Of a DNA stretch of 64,000 nucleotides, positions 15,544 through 23,622 are shown piece after piece (the stretch's first letter is position 1; every line of letters starts with the position of its first letter). Source of the stretch: Hymenobacter pini (GTDB taxonomy: Bacteria > Bacteroidota > Bacteroidia > Cytophagales > Hymenobacteraceae); contig NZ_JAIZZH010000003.1 of the NCBI RefSeq assembly GCF_020421205.1, positions 434,001 through 498,000 of the forward strand, read 5' to 3'. Under the pieces are notes generated by a model, which was not told the DNA's origin, did no database searches, and worked only from the letters and a program-made list of their open reading frames with translations. Made by a program: the position numbers and the translations under genes.

Positions 15544-17010
15544 TCAGCGCTGGGCTCGCCACCACCCGGCCAGGGCAATTATCAGCAACAGACCTACCAC
15601 CAGGTTGGCGTAATACCGCACGTTGCCGTAGGCGTCGCGGGGCTGGGGTACGGCGCTGGCATCGGCCAGCGCGTCCCGGTAAAATGGGTCTTCGGGAATA
15701 GCGTGGAGTTGCGCGGCGGCTTGTTGCACCCCTCGTACCACGGGCTGCAGCCCGGAGCGCAATGTGTCGTAGCGGGCAGCGGCAGGGTTGAAATACACCA
15801 GCTGAAACAGAGTATCCAGGGCCAACGGACCGGGTTGGCGCGCTACCAGCCGGAACCGGAAGCTTTTGCGCCCGCCCACCCGGCCATTCTGCCGGGTCAG
15901 GCTCTGCTGCACCTCTGGGCCATACACTTCCAGCGCGGACGTGGTGGCGGGAGCCACTAGGTTTACGGCGGCCAGATTTCCCTCCCCTTCCACCGTGAAG
16001 GTGTAGGCGAAGGTTTTGCCGGTACGAAATGTGGTCCGGTCAATAGCTTCTTTCAGCTCGTAGTTGCCCACGGGCACCTGGTCGCGCAGGGGGTGCGGGG
16101 GCAGGGGCAGCACGGGCACCGTGCGCGCCACCGAGCGGTACGTTTTATACCCTTCCAGCCGGTTATCGAGGCCCGCCGCAGGTATCTTGGCCAGCCGATA
16201 TTTCAACATCTGCAGCTCCACAGCCGGAAATGTGAGGGGCTGGGTATTCAAGGGGTACAGCTCAGCTTCCCAAAGCCGGTAACGCAGGAAGGGCTTGCCG
16301 CCCACCGTCACGTTTTCGGGCACAATTTCCTGCTCATCAAAGCTTTCGATCCAGGCGCTCCGCTGCCGGAGCTGCTGGAGTAGTTTAGGGAGCTGCCCCG
16401 CAAAGTTGTAGAAGTTGAGCACGGCCTGGTCCTGCGGAGTGAGGTAGAAATACAGCCCCACGTGCACACCTTCACCCACGTACACCCGCGGCTTATCGGG
16501 CACCACGGCCAGAAACGCCTGGTCCTGGGGTTCCACATAGTCCTGGGGCCTGGGTTTGCCAAACAGCTGATCCAGCAGCCCAATGCCCTGCAGTGGGGCC
16601 GTGCCGGCCGGTGGGGCTGCCGCCGTGTTCTGAGGCCCTACTTTCAGCGTAGCCCCGCCCGATTCCACTGTCAGCCCGTTGATTTTCATGCTGAACGGCT
16701 TTACCACGTAGGTACCCTCCGCAAAAGCCGCGTAACGCTGCGTAATGGTGAGCTCCGTGGACGTCTGACCGCCCACTATGCGGGTAGTGGTAGTGCTGGA
16801 CTTGCCGCTTTTCTTGAACCCTTCCAGGTCAGGGAAGGCCGAATACCGCTCCAGCGGTGCCCCGCGCAGCTGAAAACTAATAGTGTAATACTCGTTGATG
16901 GGGAAGGCCGGCGTACCCAGCACAAGGCTGGCGCTGGGCGCGGGGGCTTGGGCCACTGCGCCAGTGGCAATCAGCAGAAGTGTCCACCAACAAATCAGAG
17001 TCAGGCGCAT
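15544..17010 (-). CDS. batD: BatD-like oxygen tolerance protein
   Basis: The 488-residue product has a signal peptide (LTLICWWTLLLIATGAVAQA), a long extracytoplasmic part made of immunoglobulin-like beta strands, and a C-terminal membrane helix (ANLVVGLLLIIALAGWW) ending in a short basic tail. Early FPINEYYTISFQLRG and the later FAYTFTVEGEGNLAAVNLVA agree with the BatD/DUF7 oxygen tolerance family. In other Bacteroidota batD stands beside moxR, a DUF58 gene and batA/batB. Here it is alone; a moxR gene is 38 kb away at 53837. The ATG at 17010 begins the signal peptide and is preferred over the upstream TTG. Confidence 0.85.
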   Translation of the reverse strand: MRLTLICWWTLLLIATGAVAQAPAPSASLVLGTPAFPINEYYTISFQLRGAPLERYSAFPDLEGFKKSGKSSTTTTRIVGGQTSTELTITQRYAAFAEGTYVVKPFSMKINGLTVESGGATLKVGPQNTAAAPPAGTAPLQGIGLLDQLFGKPRPQDYVEPQDQAFLAVVPDKPRVYVGEGVHVGLYFYLTPQDQAVLNFYNFAGQLPKLLQQLRQRSAWIESFDEQEIVPENVTVGGKPFLRYRLWEAELYPLNTQPLTFPAVELQMLKYRLAKIPAAGLDNRLEGYKTYRSVARTVPVLPLPPHPLRDQVPVGNYELKEAIDRTTFRTGKTFAYTFTVEGEGNLAAVNLVAPATTSALEVYGPEVQQSLTRQNGRVGGRKSFRFRLVARQPGPLALDTLFQLVYFNPAAARYDTLRSGLQPVVRGVQQAAAQLHAIPEDPFYRDALADASAVPQPRDAYGNVRYYANLVVGLLLIIALAGWWRAQR

Positions 17011-17034
17011 GGGTAAGCATACCGCTATTCTTAT

Positions 17035-17042
17035 CAAAGCTA
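17035..17042 (-). promoter_or_regulatory. -7 promoter element of batD
   Basis: TAGCTTTG on the minus strand (17042-17035) matches TAnnTTTG and is 24 bases before the batD ATG. A TTG lies about 23 bases upstream of it. Confidence 0.45.
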
Positions 17043-17295
17043 GGCAAAAAGCCTTGCCGGCTTACCAAGGCTGATTTCAAATATTTCAATATCAAATAAG
17101 CTTCAAGTATTTACGAGAATCCACTTACAAGATTTTGGCTTTCATCAATCCATGCCACGGAGCTTGGCGTATCTGCACACATACTCCACCACCCTTTATA
17201 GATTCCTGCGGTTTCCGGGTTTGTTTGTAAAGCCGCTTTTGGGCGGGGTGGCATTGTATTGCCTGTAGTTTTCTTTCACCCAACCAGTTCTACTC

Positions 17296-18027
17296 ATGTC
17301 CAACCACAAACTATTCGGCAGCGACGAAGCGGAATTCGCCAAGCCACTGTATACGCCCATCAAACGGCGCTCCTTCTTCATGTACGCTGGTGCTACGGCC
17401 GGTGCTACCGCGTTGCTGCTGGCGGGTTGCGACGATGACGACGACAACACGACCGGCAATAACGCCGCTGTAAGCCTGGGCTCGGGTGATGTGGGCGTGC
17501 TGAACTACGCCTATGCGCTGGAGCAGTTGGAAGCCGCTTTCTACGCCCGCGTAGTATCCGATTCCAGCTTTACTACCACCTTCACCAGCGCCGATGAGCG
17601 CACAGCTCTGCAGGCTATTGCCAAGCACGAGGCTATCCACCGGGACTTCTTCAAGGCTGCCATTACCGCTGCGGCCTCCTCGCAGGTTATCGGAGGCCTG
17701 ACGCCCAACTTCGACAGCGTTAATTTCTCCAACCGTAACTCGGTGTTGACTACGGCCAAGACGTTTGAGGACCTGGGAGTGGCGGCCTATAACGGCGCCG
17801 GCCAACTCATTCAGAATGCTACGTATCTGACTATAGCCGGCAAAATTGTTTCGGTAGAAGCCCGTCACGCGGCTTACATCCGTGACCTTTTGACTCCTGG
17901 TTCCTTCGCTGACAATACCACAGTAGATTCGAATGGTTTGGACAAACAGATGACGGTTTCGCAGGTGCTGAGCGCCGCTCAGCCGTTCATCAAAGAAACC
18001 ATCAACGGCGACAACGTCGGCAAATAG
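17296..18027 (+). CDS. Ferritin-like domain lipoprotein, pair 1 short member (A1)
   Basis: The 243-residue product has a twin-arginine export signal with a lipobox: KRRSFF, a hydrophobic stretch, then LLLAGC with the cysteine at about residue 41, so it is a predicted Tat-dependent lipoprotein. The rest is a four-helix ferritin-like domain. The expected di-iron ligand pattern is complete: LEQLEAAFY (helix 1), KHEAIHRDFF with ExxH (helix 2), FEDLGVAAYNGA (helix 3) and VEARHAAYIR with ExxH (helix 4). Tat export fits a protein that folds or binds metal before export. Function is unknown; iron handling or peroxide protection is possible. The next gene starts 33 bases after its stop. Confidence 0.88.
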   Translation: MSNHKLFGSDEAEFAKPLYTPIKRRSFFMYAGATAGATALLLAGCDDDDDNTTGNNAAVSLGSGDVGVLNYAYALEQLEAAFYARVVSDSSFTTTFTSADERTALQAIAKHEAIHRDFFKAAITAAASSQVIGGLTPNFDSVNFSNRNSVLTTAKTFEDLGVAAYNGAGQLIQNATYLTIAGKIVSVEARHAAYIRDLLTPGSFADNTTVDSNGLDKQMTVSQVLSAAQPFIKETINGDNVGK

Positions 18028-18060
18028 TCCCTTCCTTTCACTCTCTGAAATCTACTTCCT

Positions 18061-18927
18061 ATGAACCTGTTTCAAATAATTGCTGAGCTCGAGAAGGTTG
18101 ACCCGGAAATTGCCGACCGCCTCACCCACCGCCGGAGCGCCCTCAATGCCATTGGCAACATTGGCAAGAAAATGGCCCTGGCCGCCGCTCCCATTGCCAT
18201 TGGCTCGGCCTTCAATAAAGCCGTAGGTCAGAATACGCTGACGGCCGTTAACGACATCCTGAACTATGCCCTGCTGCTGGAACGCCTGGAGTATAGCTTC
18301 TATAACCAAGCCCTCTCGGCCACCACGCTAACGGCTACGCTTACCGGCGCCGACCGCACGGCCATCGAAACCATCCGGGCCCACGAGCTGGCGCACGTAA
18401 ACCTGCTGCAAGCGGCTCTGGGTTCCAATGCTGCTGCTACGCCTACCTTCAATTTTGGTACTGCTTTCTCCACTTACGCCACGTTCCTGACGTTTGCGCA
18501 AGCTTTCGAAGACACCGGCGTACGTGCTTACAAAGGCCAGGCGGCTAATATCCCCCGCACGCTAAATCCCACGGTAAACGGCCAAACGGTAAACCTGCTG
18601 ACGGTAGCTCTCCAGATTCACTCAGTAGAGGCCCGTCACGCTGCACACGTGCGCTACATGCGCCGTGGCACTACAGCCGGTGCCCAAACCACCATCATGC
18701 CTTGGATTGTGAATGCAGACGCCAATGGCGCACCCGCCGCCGTGTACGGTGCCGGCAACCCGGCCGCCAACTTCCCGGCTGAAAGCAACGTTTCGCAGGG
18801 CAGTATTCCTAGCTTGGTAACTGGCCTGGGTACCACCTACGATGCGGCCGATGTAAGCGCCGCCTTCGACGAGCCGCTCGACAACACCACCGTAACGGCC
18901 ATTGCCCGCTCGGCTGCCTCCTTCTAG
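18061..18927 (+). CDS. Ferritin-like domain protein, pair 1 long member (B1)
   Basis: The 288-residue product is a longer ferritin-like protein with an N-terminal segment HRRSALNAIGNIGKKM plus ALAAAPIAIGSAF, which looks like a weak twin-arginine signal without a lipobox. The ligand pattern is complete: LERLEYSFYNQAL, RAHELAHVNLL (ExxH), FEDTGVRAYKG and VEARHAAHVRYMRR (ExxH). Compared with A1 it has extra sequence after helix 4 (about residues 205-288). It directly follows A1, so the two are probably co-expressed and may form a hetero-oligomer (inference). An intrinsic terminator follows at 18961. Confidence 0.86.
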   Translation: MNLFQIIAELEKVDPEIADRLTHRRSALNAIGNIGKKMALAAAPIAIGSAFNKAVGQNTLTAVNDILNYALLLERLEYSFYNQALSATTLTATLTGADRTAIETIRAHELAHVNLLQAALGSNAAATPTFNFGTAFSTYATFLTFAQAFEDTGVRAYKGQAANIPRTLNPTVNGQTVNLLTVALQIHSVEARHAAHVRYMRRGTTAGAQTTIMPWIVNADANGAPAAVYGAGNPAANFPAESNVSQGSIPSLVTGLGTTYDAADVSAAFDEPLDNTTVTAIARSAASF

Positions 18928-18960
18928 AGGTTCGCAAGCAGCTCTTTATTTAACTTCAGC

Positions 18961-18991
18961 AAAAGCACCTCCCAGTGGGAGGTGCTTTTTT
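18961..18991 (+). terminator. Intrinsic terminator after ferritin-like pair 1
   Basis: The arms aaaagcacctccca and tgggaggtgctttt (18961-18989) pair around a one-base gap and run on into a T tract. Confidence 0.85.
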
Positions 18992-19093
18992 TATGCAACC
19001 TTTCGCCCGACGCCGGCATCTGCCAGAAGCGGGTTATCTTTGCTGAACTGCGGCAGCCAAGCCTACCTGCCCGCTGCTGATATATTCTTGCTT

Positions 19094-19792
19094 ATGCCTA
19101 CTTCTGCTTTCTTGGAGCGCACTTTTCGTCGGCGCACTTTCCTGCGCGTAGCCGGGGCTACGGCCGCCTCTACGGCGCTGGTGCTGGCCGGCTGCAACTC
19201 CGATGATAATAACCCCACTCCTTCCACGGAAGTCTCGCTTGTTCTGGATGGCAACGACAACGGCTTGCTGAACCTAGCTTATCTGCTGGAGCAGTTAGAA
19301 GCCACCTTCTACCAGAAGGTAGTAGACGCGTTTCCCAGTGACTTTACCGCCGAAGACAAAGCCGCTTTCATTGACCTACGCGACCATGAGGTAATTCACC
19401 GGGAATACCTCAAATACGTGCTGGGCAGCAACGCTTACGATCAGAAAACAGGAAATCTGACGTTTACACTCACCTCTTTCACCTTTACCACCCGTGCCGG
19501 GGTGTATGCTGCCGCCCGCACGCTGGAAGATATTGGCGTGGGTGCTTACAACGGAGCCGCCAAGCTGCTTTCGGAGCCGGCCTATCTGGTAGCCCTGAGC
19601 AAACTGGCTTCGGTAGAAGCCCGGCACGCGGCCTTCGTGCGTGAGCAAGCGCAGGCGGGCTCATTTGCCAGCTCCGATGTAGTAGGCTCCACCGGCCTGG
19701 ATACCGTGAAAACGCCCGCTGAAGTGGCGGCGTTGTTGGCTCCCTATCTGCCGCTCAAGCTGGTCGTTGATAAACTGACGGCCCTTTCCTAA
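19094..19792 (+). CDS. Ferritin-like domain lipoprotein, pair 2 short member (A2)
   Basis: The 232-residue product is a paralogue of A1. Its signal carries three arginines (FRRRTFLRVAGATAAS) and the lipobox LVLAGC (cysteine near residue 34), again a predicted Tat lipoprotein. All ligand motifs are kept: LEQLEATFY, RDHEVIHREYL (ExxH), LEDIGVGAYNGA and VEARHAAFVR (ExxH). The frame is open far upstream, through the pair-1 terminator, but the ATG at 19094 directly precedes the signal peptide. B2 begins 20 bases after its stop. The pair terminator and the repeated order indicate a duplication of a whole A-B unit. Confidence 0.88.
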   Translation: MPTSAFLERTFRRRTFLRVAGATAASTALVLAGCNSDDNNPTPSTEVSLVLDGNDNGLLNLAYLLEQLEATFYQKVVDAFPSDFTAEDKAAFIDLRDHEVIHREYLKYVLGSNAYDQKTGNLTFTLTSFTFTTRAGVYAAARTLEDIGVGAYNGAAKLLSEPAYLVALSKLASVEARHAAFVREQAQAGSFASSDVVGSTGLDTVKTPAEVAALLAPYLPLKLVVDKLTALS

Positions 19793-19812
19793 GCCTGTTG
19801 CCCCGCTCTACT

Positions 19813-20715
19813 ATGAATTTCCTGGATTTCTTGGGCCAGCTGGCCTCACTAGATACTAATACTGCCGCTGCTGCTCCCCGGCGCTCTGCGTTGGCCCGCC
19901 TCGGGCAAGCGGGTACGGCCTTGCTGCCCGCCCTGCTTACCACCCTGCCCGCACCGTCAACTGCCGGTACGAAAGACAATACCCGACTGGACGCCCTGAA
20001 AATGCTGCTCCGATTCGAGAACCTGCAGAACACTTTCTATGCCCGGGCATTGGGTACGCAGCCGGGTGGTCCTACCAACCCCACCGCCTTTTTGGGCAGC
20101 GCCATCAACGATGTGCGTACCATGCAGCAGCACCAGCAAGCGCATGCGGCTCAGCTGGCCACACTTATCACCAATGCCGGCAGCACGCTGGATGCCGCCC
20201 CCAACTACGACTTTACCGGCAGCCGTAACGGAGCCCAGAGTGCCCAATTTGCGGGAGTGTACACTAACCTGGACACTTTCCTGAAAGTAGCCCAGGTGCT
20301 GGAAGACGCTAGCGTGCGGGCCTACAAAACCCAGGCAACTTTCCTGCAGTCTGATAACTCGCTGCTGGAAACGGCTATTCGGATGCACTCCACCGAGGCT
20401 CGGCACGCAGCCCAGATTCGGACGCTACGGCGGCAGCGGGGCGCTACCGTAAAAAGCTGGGTTAGCACCTCCGATGTAGCCATTACCACGGCCGGCACTA
20501 CGCCCGATACAGTGTATAGCGGCGAAGCAAACATCTCGCAGTACATCACCATCAATAACCAGGTTACCCGCGTACCCTTCGATTCTACCCTGCCCATTAA
20601 CGTAGGTACACCGCCGCTGAGCGCCGCTGCCATTCTGGCCAAAGTGGCCGAGGCGTTTGATGAGCCACTGGATACCGCTTCCGCCGAAAGCGTACTGCAG
20701 TACTTCACCTATTGA
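19813..20715 (+). CDS. Ferritin-like domain protein, pair 2 long member (B2), degenerate metal site
   Basis: The 300-residue product is a paralogue of B1, with PRRSALARLGQ and a weakly hydrophobic stretch at the N-terminus. Helices 3 and 4 keep their ligands (LEDASVRAYKTQ, TEARHAAQIR). However, helix 1 reads FENLQNTFY where the other three proteins have LExLExxFY, and helix 2 reads QHQQAHAAQ where they have HExxH. Two glutamates of the ligand set are thus glutamine, so a normal di-iron centre is unlikely. It could be a structural partner of A2. I prefer the ATG at 19813 to the TTG at 19798. Confidence 0.84.
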   Translation: MNFLDFLGQLASLDTNTAAAAPRRSALARLGQAGTALLPALLTTLPAPSTAGTKDNTRLDALKMLLRFENLQNTFYARALGTQPGGPTNPTAFLGSAINDVRTMQQHQQAHAAQLATLITNAGSTLDAAPNYDFTGSRNGAQSAQFAGVYTNLDTFLKVAQVLEDASVRAYKTQATFLQSDNSLLETAIRMHSTEARHAAQIRTLRRQRGATVKSWVSTSDVAITTAGTTPDTVYSGEANISQYITINNQVTRVPFDSTLPINVGTPPLSAAAILAKVAEAFDEPLDTASAESVLQYFTY

Positions 20716-20762
20716 TTTGATAACGTTCCGGCCACGGTCGGTTCACGTAGCCCGCTGATCTT

Positions 20763-20799
20763 TGCCCCCGTTGTTGGCCCTTGGCTTACAATGGGGGCA
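20763..20799 (+). terminator. Hairpin after ferritin-like pair 2
   Basis: tgcccccgttgt (20763-20774) pairs with acaatgggggca (20788-20799) with one G-T pair; only a short T run follows. The remaining gap to 20983 is AT-rich with no gene. Confidence 0.55.
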
Positions 20800-20982
20800 T
20801 TTGGCTTGTTACAGCGCTATATTTCTATTCTTCAGCTTGCATTTGAAAAATATAATCTTGTATATTTCAAGAAACTGCAAAAGAACTTCTAACAAGCGTT
20901 AGCCTTTTTATTTCGTTTCCGTACAAGTGCCTGCCCACCCTCCCCCGCTCTGTTTACCCACTACCCGTTAACCACAATACCC

Positions 20983-21177
20983 ATGCTTGAGTACGCCAAA
21001 ACCATTCTGCTCAAAGTAAGCTTTGACCGTATTTTGTTCGAGAAAGAACTGCGCAAAGCCCTCCGGACACTGCTGCCGGCTGAGTTGTCAGAACTGAAAG
21101 CCTGGTGTTACCAACAGTTCTCCAAACTGTACCGTCGGGTGCTGAACCGCGTGTTCCGCCAGCCGGTAGTTGCTTAA
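20983..21177 (+). CDS. Small conserved protein of unknown function
   Basis: The 64-residue product begins MLEYAKTILLKVSFD and contains FEKELRKALRTLLPAELSEL and WCYQQFSKLYR. I recall closely similar short proteins in Hymenobacter and related genera, but no function. It has no signal peptide or membrane segment and is basic and helical, so a small cytoplasmic binding protein is possible. It is preceded by an AT-rich leader and followed by a strong terminator at 21211, so it is monocistronic. Confidence 0.7.
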   Translation: MLEYAKTILLKVSFDRILFEKELRKALRTLLPAELSELKAWCYQQFSKLYRRVLNRVFRQPVVA

Positions 21178-21210
21178 CCCACCCGCACTCTTTTCCACCA
21201 CCTCCCACAC

Positions 21211-21267
21211 GCTGGAGCCGGGCGCCGCTTGCCATTGAGCAGGCCAGCGCCCGGCTCCGGCGTTTTT
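21211..21267 (+). terminator. Intrinsic terminator after the small conserved gene
   Basis: ggagccgggcgc (21214-21225) pairs perfectly with gcgcccggctcc (21247-21258), followed by ggcgttttt. Confidence 0.82.
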
Positions 21268-21273
21268 GGGCAG

Positions 21274-22260
21274 TTACATCCGCGGCGTTTCGGTTGGGGG
21301 CGCTGCCTCAACAGCTGAAGCCCCAGGCTCCTCGCCCAGCACAAACCGAATATTGCGCTGCAGCCCCGCGTAGCCCGTGCGCTTCACCGCCGACTGCCGG
21401 AACAGCTCCGAAAACAGCTCGTGGGTGATTTCCTGCCAGTCGCCGGGCGTAAGGTCCTTGAGGCCGGGATGGGGGTTGAATTGCGGCTCCTGGTGGGGCT
21501 TGGCAAAGCGGTTCCAAGGGCACACATCCTGGCAGATGTCGCAGCCGAAAATCCAGTTGCCGAACTGCCCGTTCACTTCCCGCGGAATCTGGTCTTTCAG
21601 CTCGATGGTGAAATAGCTGATGCACTTGCTGCCGTCTACTACGTAGGGCTCGGTAATGGCCTGGGTGGGGCAGGCATCCACGCACTTGGTGCAGGTGCCA
21701 CAGTAGTCTTTAATGGGGCCGTCGTAATCCAGCTCCACATCCACAATCAACTCGGCAATGAAGAAGAAGCTGCCGGTACCGGGCCGAATGAGGTTGGTGT
21801 TCTTGCCCACCCAGCCCAGGCCGCTCTTTTTAGCCCAGGCCTTGTCCATCACCGGAGCCGAATCTACGAAGCACCGGCCGCCCACCTCCCCTATCTGCTC
21901 CTGCATATCCTGCAGCAGGGTTTTGAGCTTGTCCTTGATGACGAAGTGATAGTCGCGGCCGTAGGCGTATTTGCTGACTTTGAGCGTGTCGTCGGGCTGC
22001 TGGGTTTCCTCGGGCGGATAGTAGTTCAGGAGCAGCGAAATGACCGATTTGGCCCCATCCACCAGAAGGCGCGGATCCAGGCGCTTATCGAAATGGTTGG
22101 CCATATAGGTCATCTGCCCATTCATGTTGCGGCTGAGCCAGTTTTCCAAGCGCGGGGCTTCTTCTTCCAGAAACCCAGCCTTACTAATGCCGCAGTACAT
22201 AAAGCCCAGCTCCGCCGCCCGGCGTTTAATAAAAGCAGTGTAGTGGGCGGTGGGCAGCAT
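21274..22260 (-). CDS. queG: Epoxyqueuosine reductase
   Basis: The 328-residue enzyme reduces epoxyqueuosine to queuosine in tRNA, the last step of queuosine synthesis, using cobalamin and two 4Fe-4S clusters. Visible motifs are [25 protein letters not shown] with the catalytic aspartate, GKNTNLI, the first cluster motif [12 protein letters not shown], the cysteine of KCISYFTIE, and the second motif [11 protein letters not shown]. Length fits the short QueG form without extra HEAT repeats; a low-complexity tail ([16 protein letters not shown]) ends the chain. It lies downstream of ruvB on the same strand, separated by a REP-like element. Confidence 0.96.
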   Translation of the reverse strand: MLPTAHYTAFIKRRAAELGFMYCGISKAGFLEEEAPRLENWLSRNMNGQMTYMANHFDKRLDPRLLVDGAKSVISLLLNYYPPEETQQPDDTLKVSKYAYGRDYHFVIKDKLKTLLQDMQEQIGEVGGRCFVDSAPVMDKAWAKKSGLGWVGKNTNLIRPGTGSFFFIAELIVDVELDYDGPIKDYCGTCTKCVDACPTQAITEPYVVDGSKCISYFTIELKDQIPREVNGQFGNWIFGCDICQDVCPWNRFAKPHQEPQFNPHPGLKDLTPGDWQEITHELFSELFRQSAVKRTGYAGLQRNIRFVLGEEPGASAVEAAPPTETPRM

Positions 22261-22292
22261 GATAGTTGAGTAGGCGAACTACAAAAATACGT

Positions 22293-22375
22293 CATCCTGA
22301 GCACAGCGAAGGACCTTACTCCACCTGAACAATATGGTTCAAGCGGGATAAGGTCCTTCGTTGTGTTCAGGATGA
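22293..22375. repeat. REP-like long inverted repeat between ruvB and queG
   Basis: catcctgagcacagcgaagg plus acctta (22293-22318) is mirrored by taaggtccttcgttgtgttc plus aggatg (about 22350-22375) with few mismatches; a short inner palindrome around ctgaacaatatggttcaag lies between. The cgtcatcctgagc edge resembles the other gtcat-type elements of the window. Confidence 0.7.
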
Positions 22376-22394
22376 TGGATTGGGTGCCCGAAAC

Positions 22395-23441
22395 TTAGCT
22401 GAACAGCTCGCCCGTAGCCGTATTGCCGCGCAGGTGCTGGGGCATGGGGCGGCCGAGGTGCTGGTAGGCCAACTCAGTAGCCTCACGGCCACGGCTGGTG
22501 CGCTTGATGAAGCCTTCCTGGATGAGGAAGGGCTCGTACACTTCCTCGATGGTTTCGGCTTCGTCGCCGCAGGCGGTGGCAATGGTGCTTAGGCCTACCG
22601 GGCCACCCTTGAACTTATCAATGATGGTGCTCAGGATGCGCAGGTCCATTTCGTCGAGGCCGTTCTGGTCTACGTCGAGGGCGTTGAGGGCAAACTGGGC
22701 GATGTCGCGGGTGATGGTGCCGGTGCCTTTGATCTGGGCGAAGTCGCGGGTGCGGCGCAACAGGTTGTTGGCAATCCGGGGCGTACCGCGCGAGCGGCGG
22801 GCAATTTCAAAGGCAGCATCTTCGTAAATGGGCGTACCCAGAATTTCGGCCGAGCGCTGCACAATGGTGGTCAGCAGCTTGGAATCGTAGTACTCCAGCC
22901 GGGAGTTGATACCAAAGCGGGCCCGTAGCGGCGAGGTAAGCAGGCCAGAGCGGGTGGTCGCTCCAATAAGCGTAAACGGCGACAGGGAAATCTGCACCGA
23001 CCGGGCGTTGGGGCCCGAATCAAGCATAATATCGATGCGGTAGTCCTCCATGGCCGAGTATAGGTACTCTTCCACCACGGGGTTCAGGCGGTGAATCTCG
23101 TCGATGAACAGGACGTCGTTGGGCTCCAGATTAGTGAGCAGGCCGGCCAGGTCGGAGGGCTTGTCCAGCACCGGGCCGCTGGTCATCTTGATGCCCGATT
23201 CCAACTCATTGGCAATGATGTGCGAGAGGGTGGTTTTACCCAGGCCGGGAGGCCCGTGCAGCAGCACGTGGTCCAGGGCCTCGCCGCGGTGCTTAGCAGC
23301 GGCCACAAATACCTTCAGGTTTTCGACTACCTTACCCTGACCGGTAAAGTCATCAAAGGAAAGGGGCCGTAACGCCTTATCAATGTCCTTTTCGGTGGCA
23401 TCCATGTGGTCTTTGCCACCAGTCATATACGGTTCGCGCAT
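22395..23441 (-). CDS. ruvB: Holliday junction branch migration helicase RuvB
   Basis: The 348-residue ATPase is the hexameric motor that, with RuvA, drives branch migration of Holliday junctions. The order is [19 protein letters not shown], Walker [20 protein letters not shown] (about 61-79), Walker [31 protein letters not shown] with the arginine finger, and the C-terminal winged helix ([20 protein letters not shown]). The start at 23441 gives the usual length; a second in-frame ATG at 23426 is possible. No ruvA or ruvC is in the window. Confidence 0.97.
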   Translation of the reverse strand: MREPYMTGGKDHMDATEKDIDKALRPLSFDDFTGQGKVVENLKVFVAAAKHRGEALDHVLLHGPPGLGKTTLSHIIANELESGIKMTSGPVLDKPSDLAGLLTNLEPNDVLFIDEIHRLNPVVEEYLYSAMEDYRIDIMLDSGPNARSVQISLSPFTLIGATTRSGLLTSPLRARFGINSRLEYYDSKLLTTIVQRSAEILGTPIYEDAAFEIARRSRGTPRIANNLLRRTRDFAQIKGTGTITRDIAQFALNALDVDQNGLDEMDLRILSTIIDKFKGGPVGLSTIATACGDEAETIEEVYEPFLIQEGFIKRTSRGREATELAYQHLGRPMPQHLRGNTATGELFS

Positions 23442-23622
23442 AAGCGTAAAAAGTAGTTCAGCGTGTCGAAAGGTAACAGTTCGGCGGCGGGGTTGGTGCC
23501 TTTTTTAGCAAAAAATATTCTACTTCAGCTATTTTGCCAATTTTGTTAGCAAAATACGCACTTCATCGAAGTAGACCGGTTGGCAACTGCGTGTAACTTG
23601 CACACTCATTCGCCGCACAAGC

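Noticed and set aside
17011-17295. Possible small gene before the ferritin-like cluster
   Set aside because: The 285-base gap is AT-rich in its first half with batD promoter elements; no frame with coding character.
18902-19093. Extension of the ferritin-like A2 gene into the pair-1 terminator region
   Set aside because: It runs through a strong terminator hairpin and does not form a signal peptide; the ATG at 19094 does.
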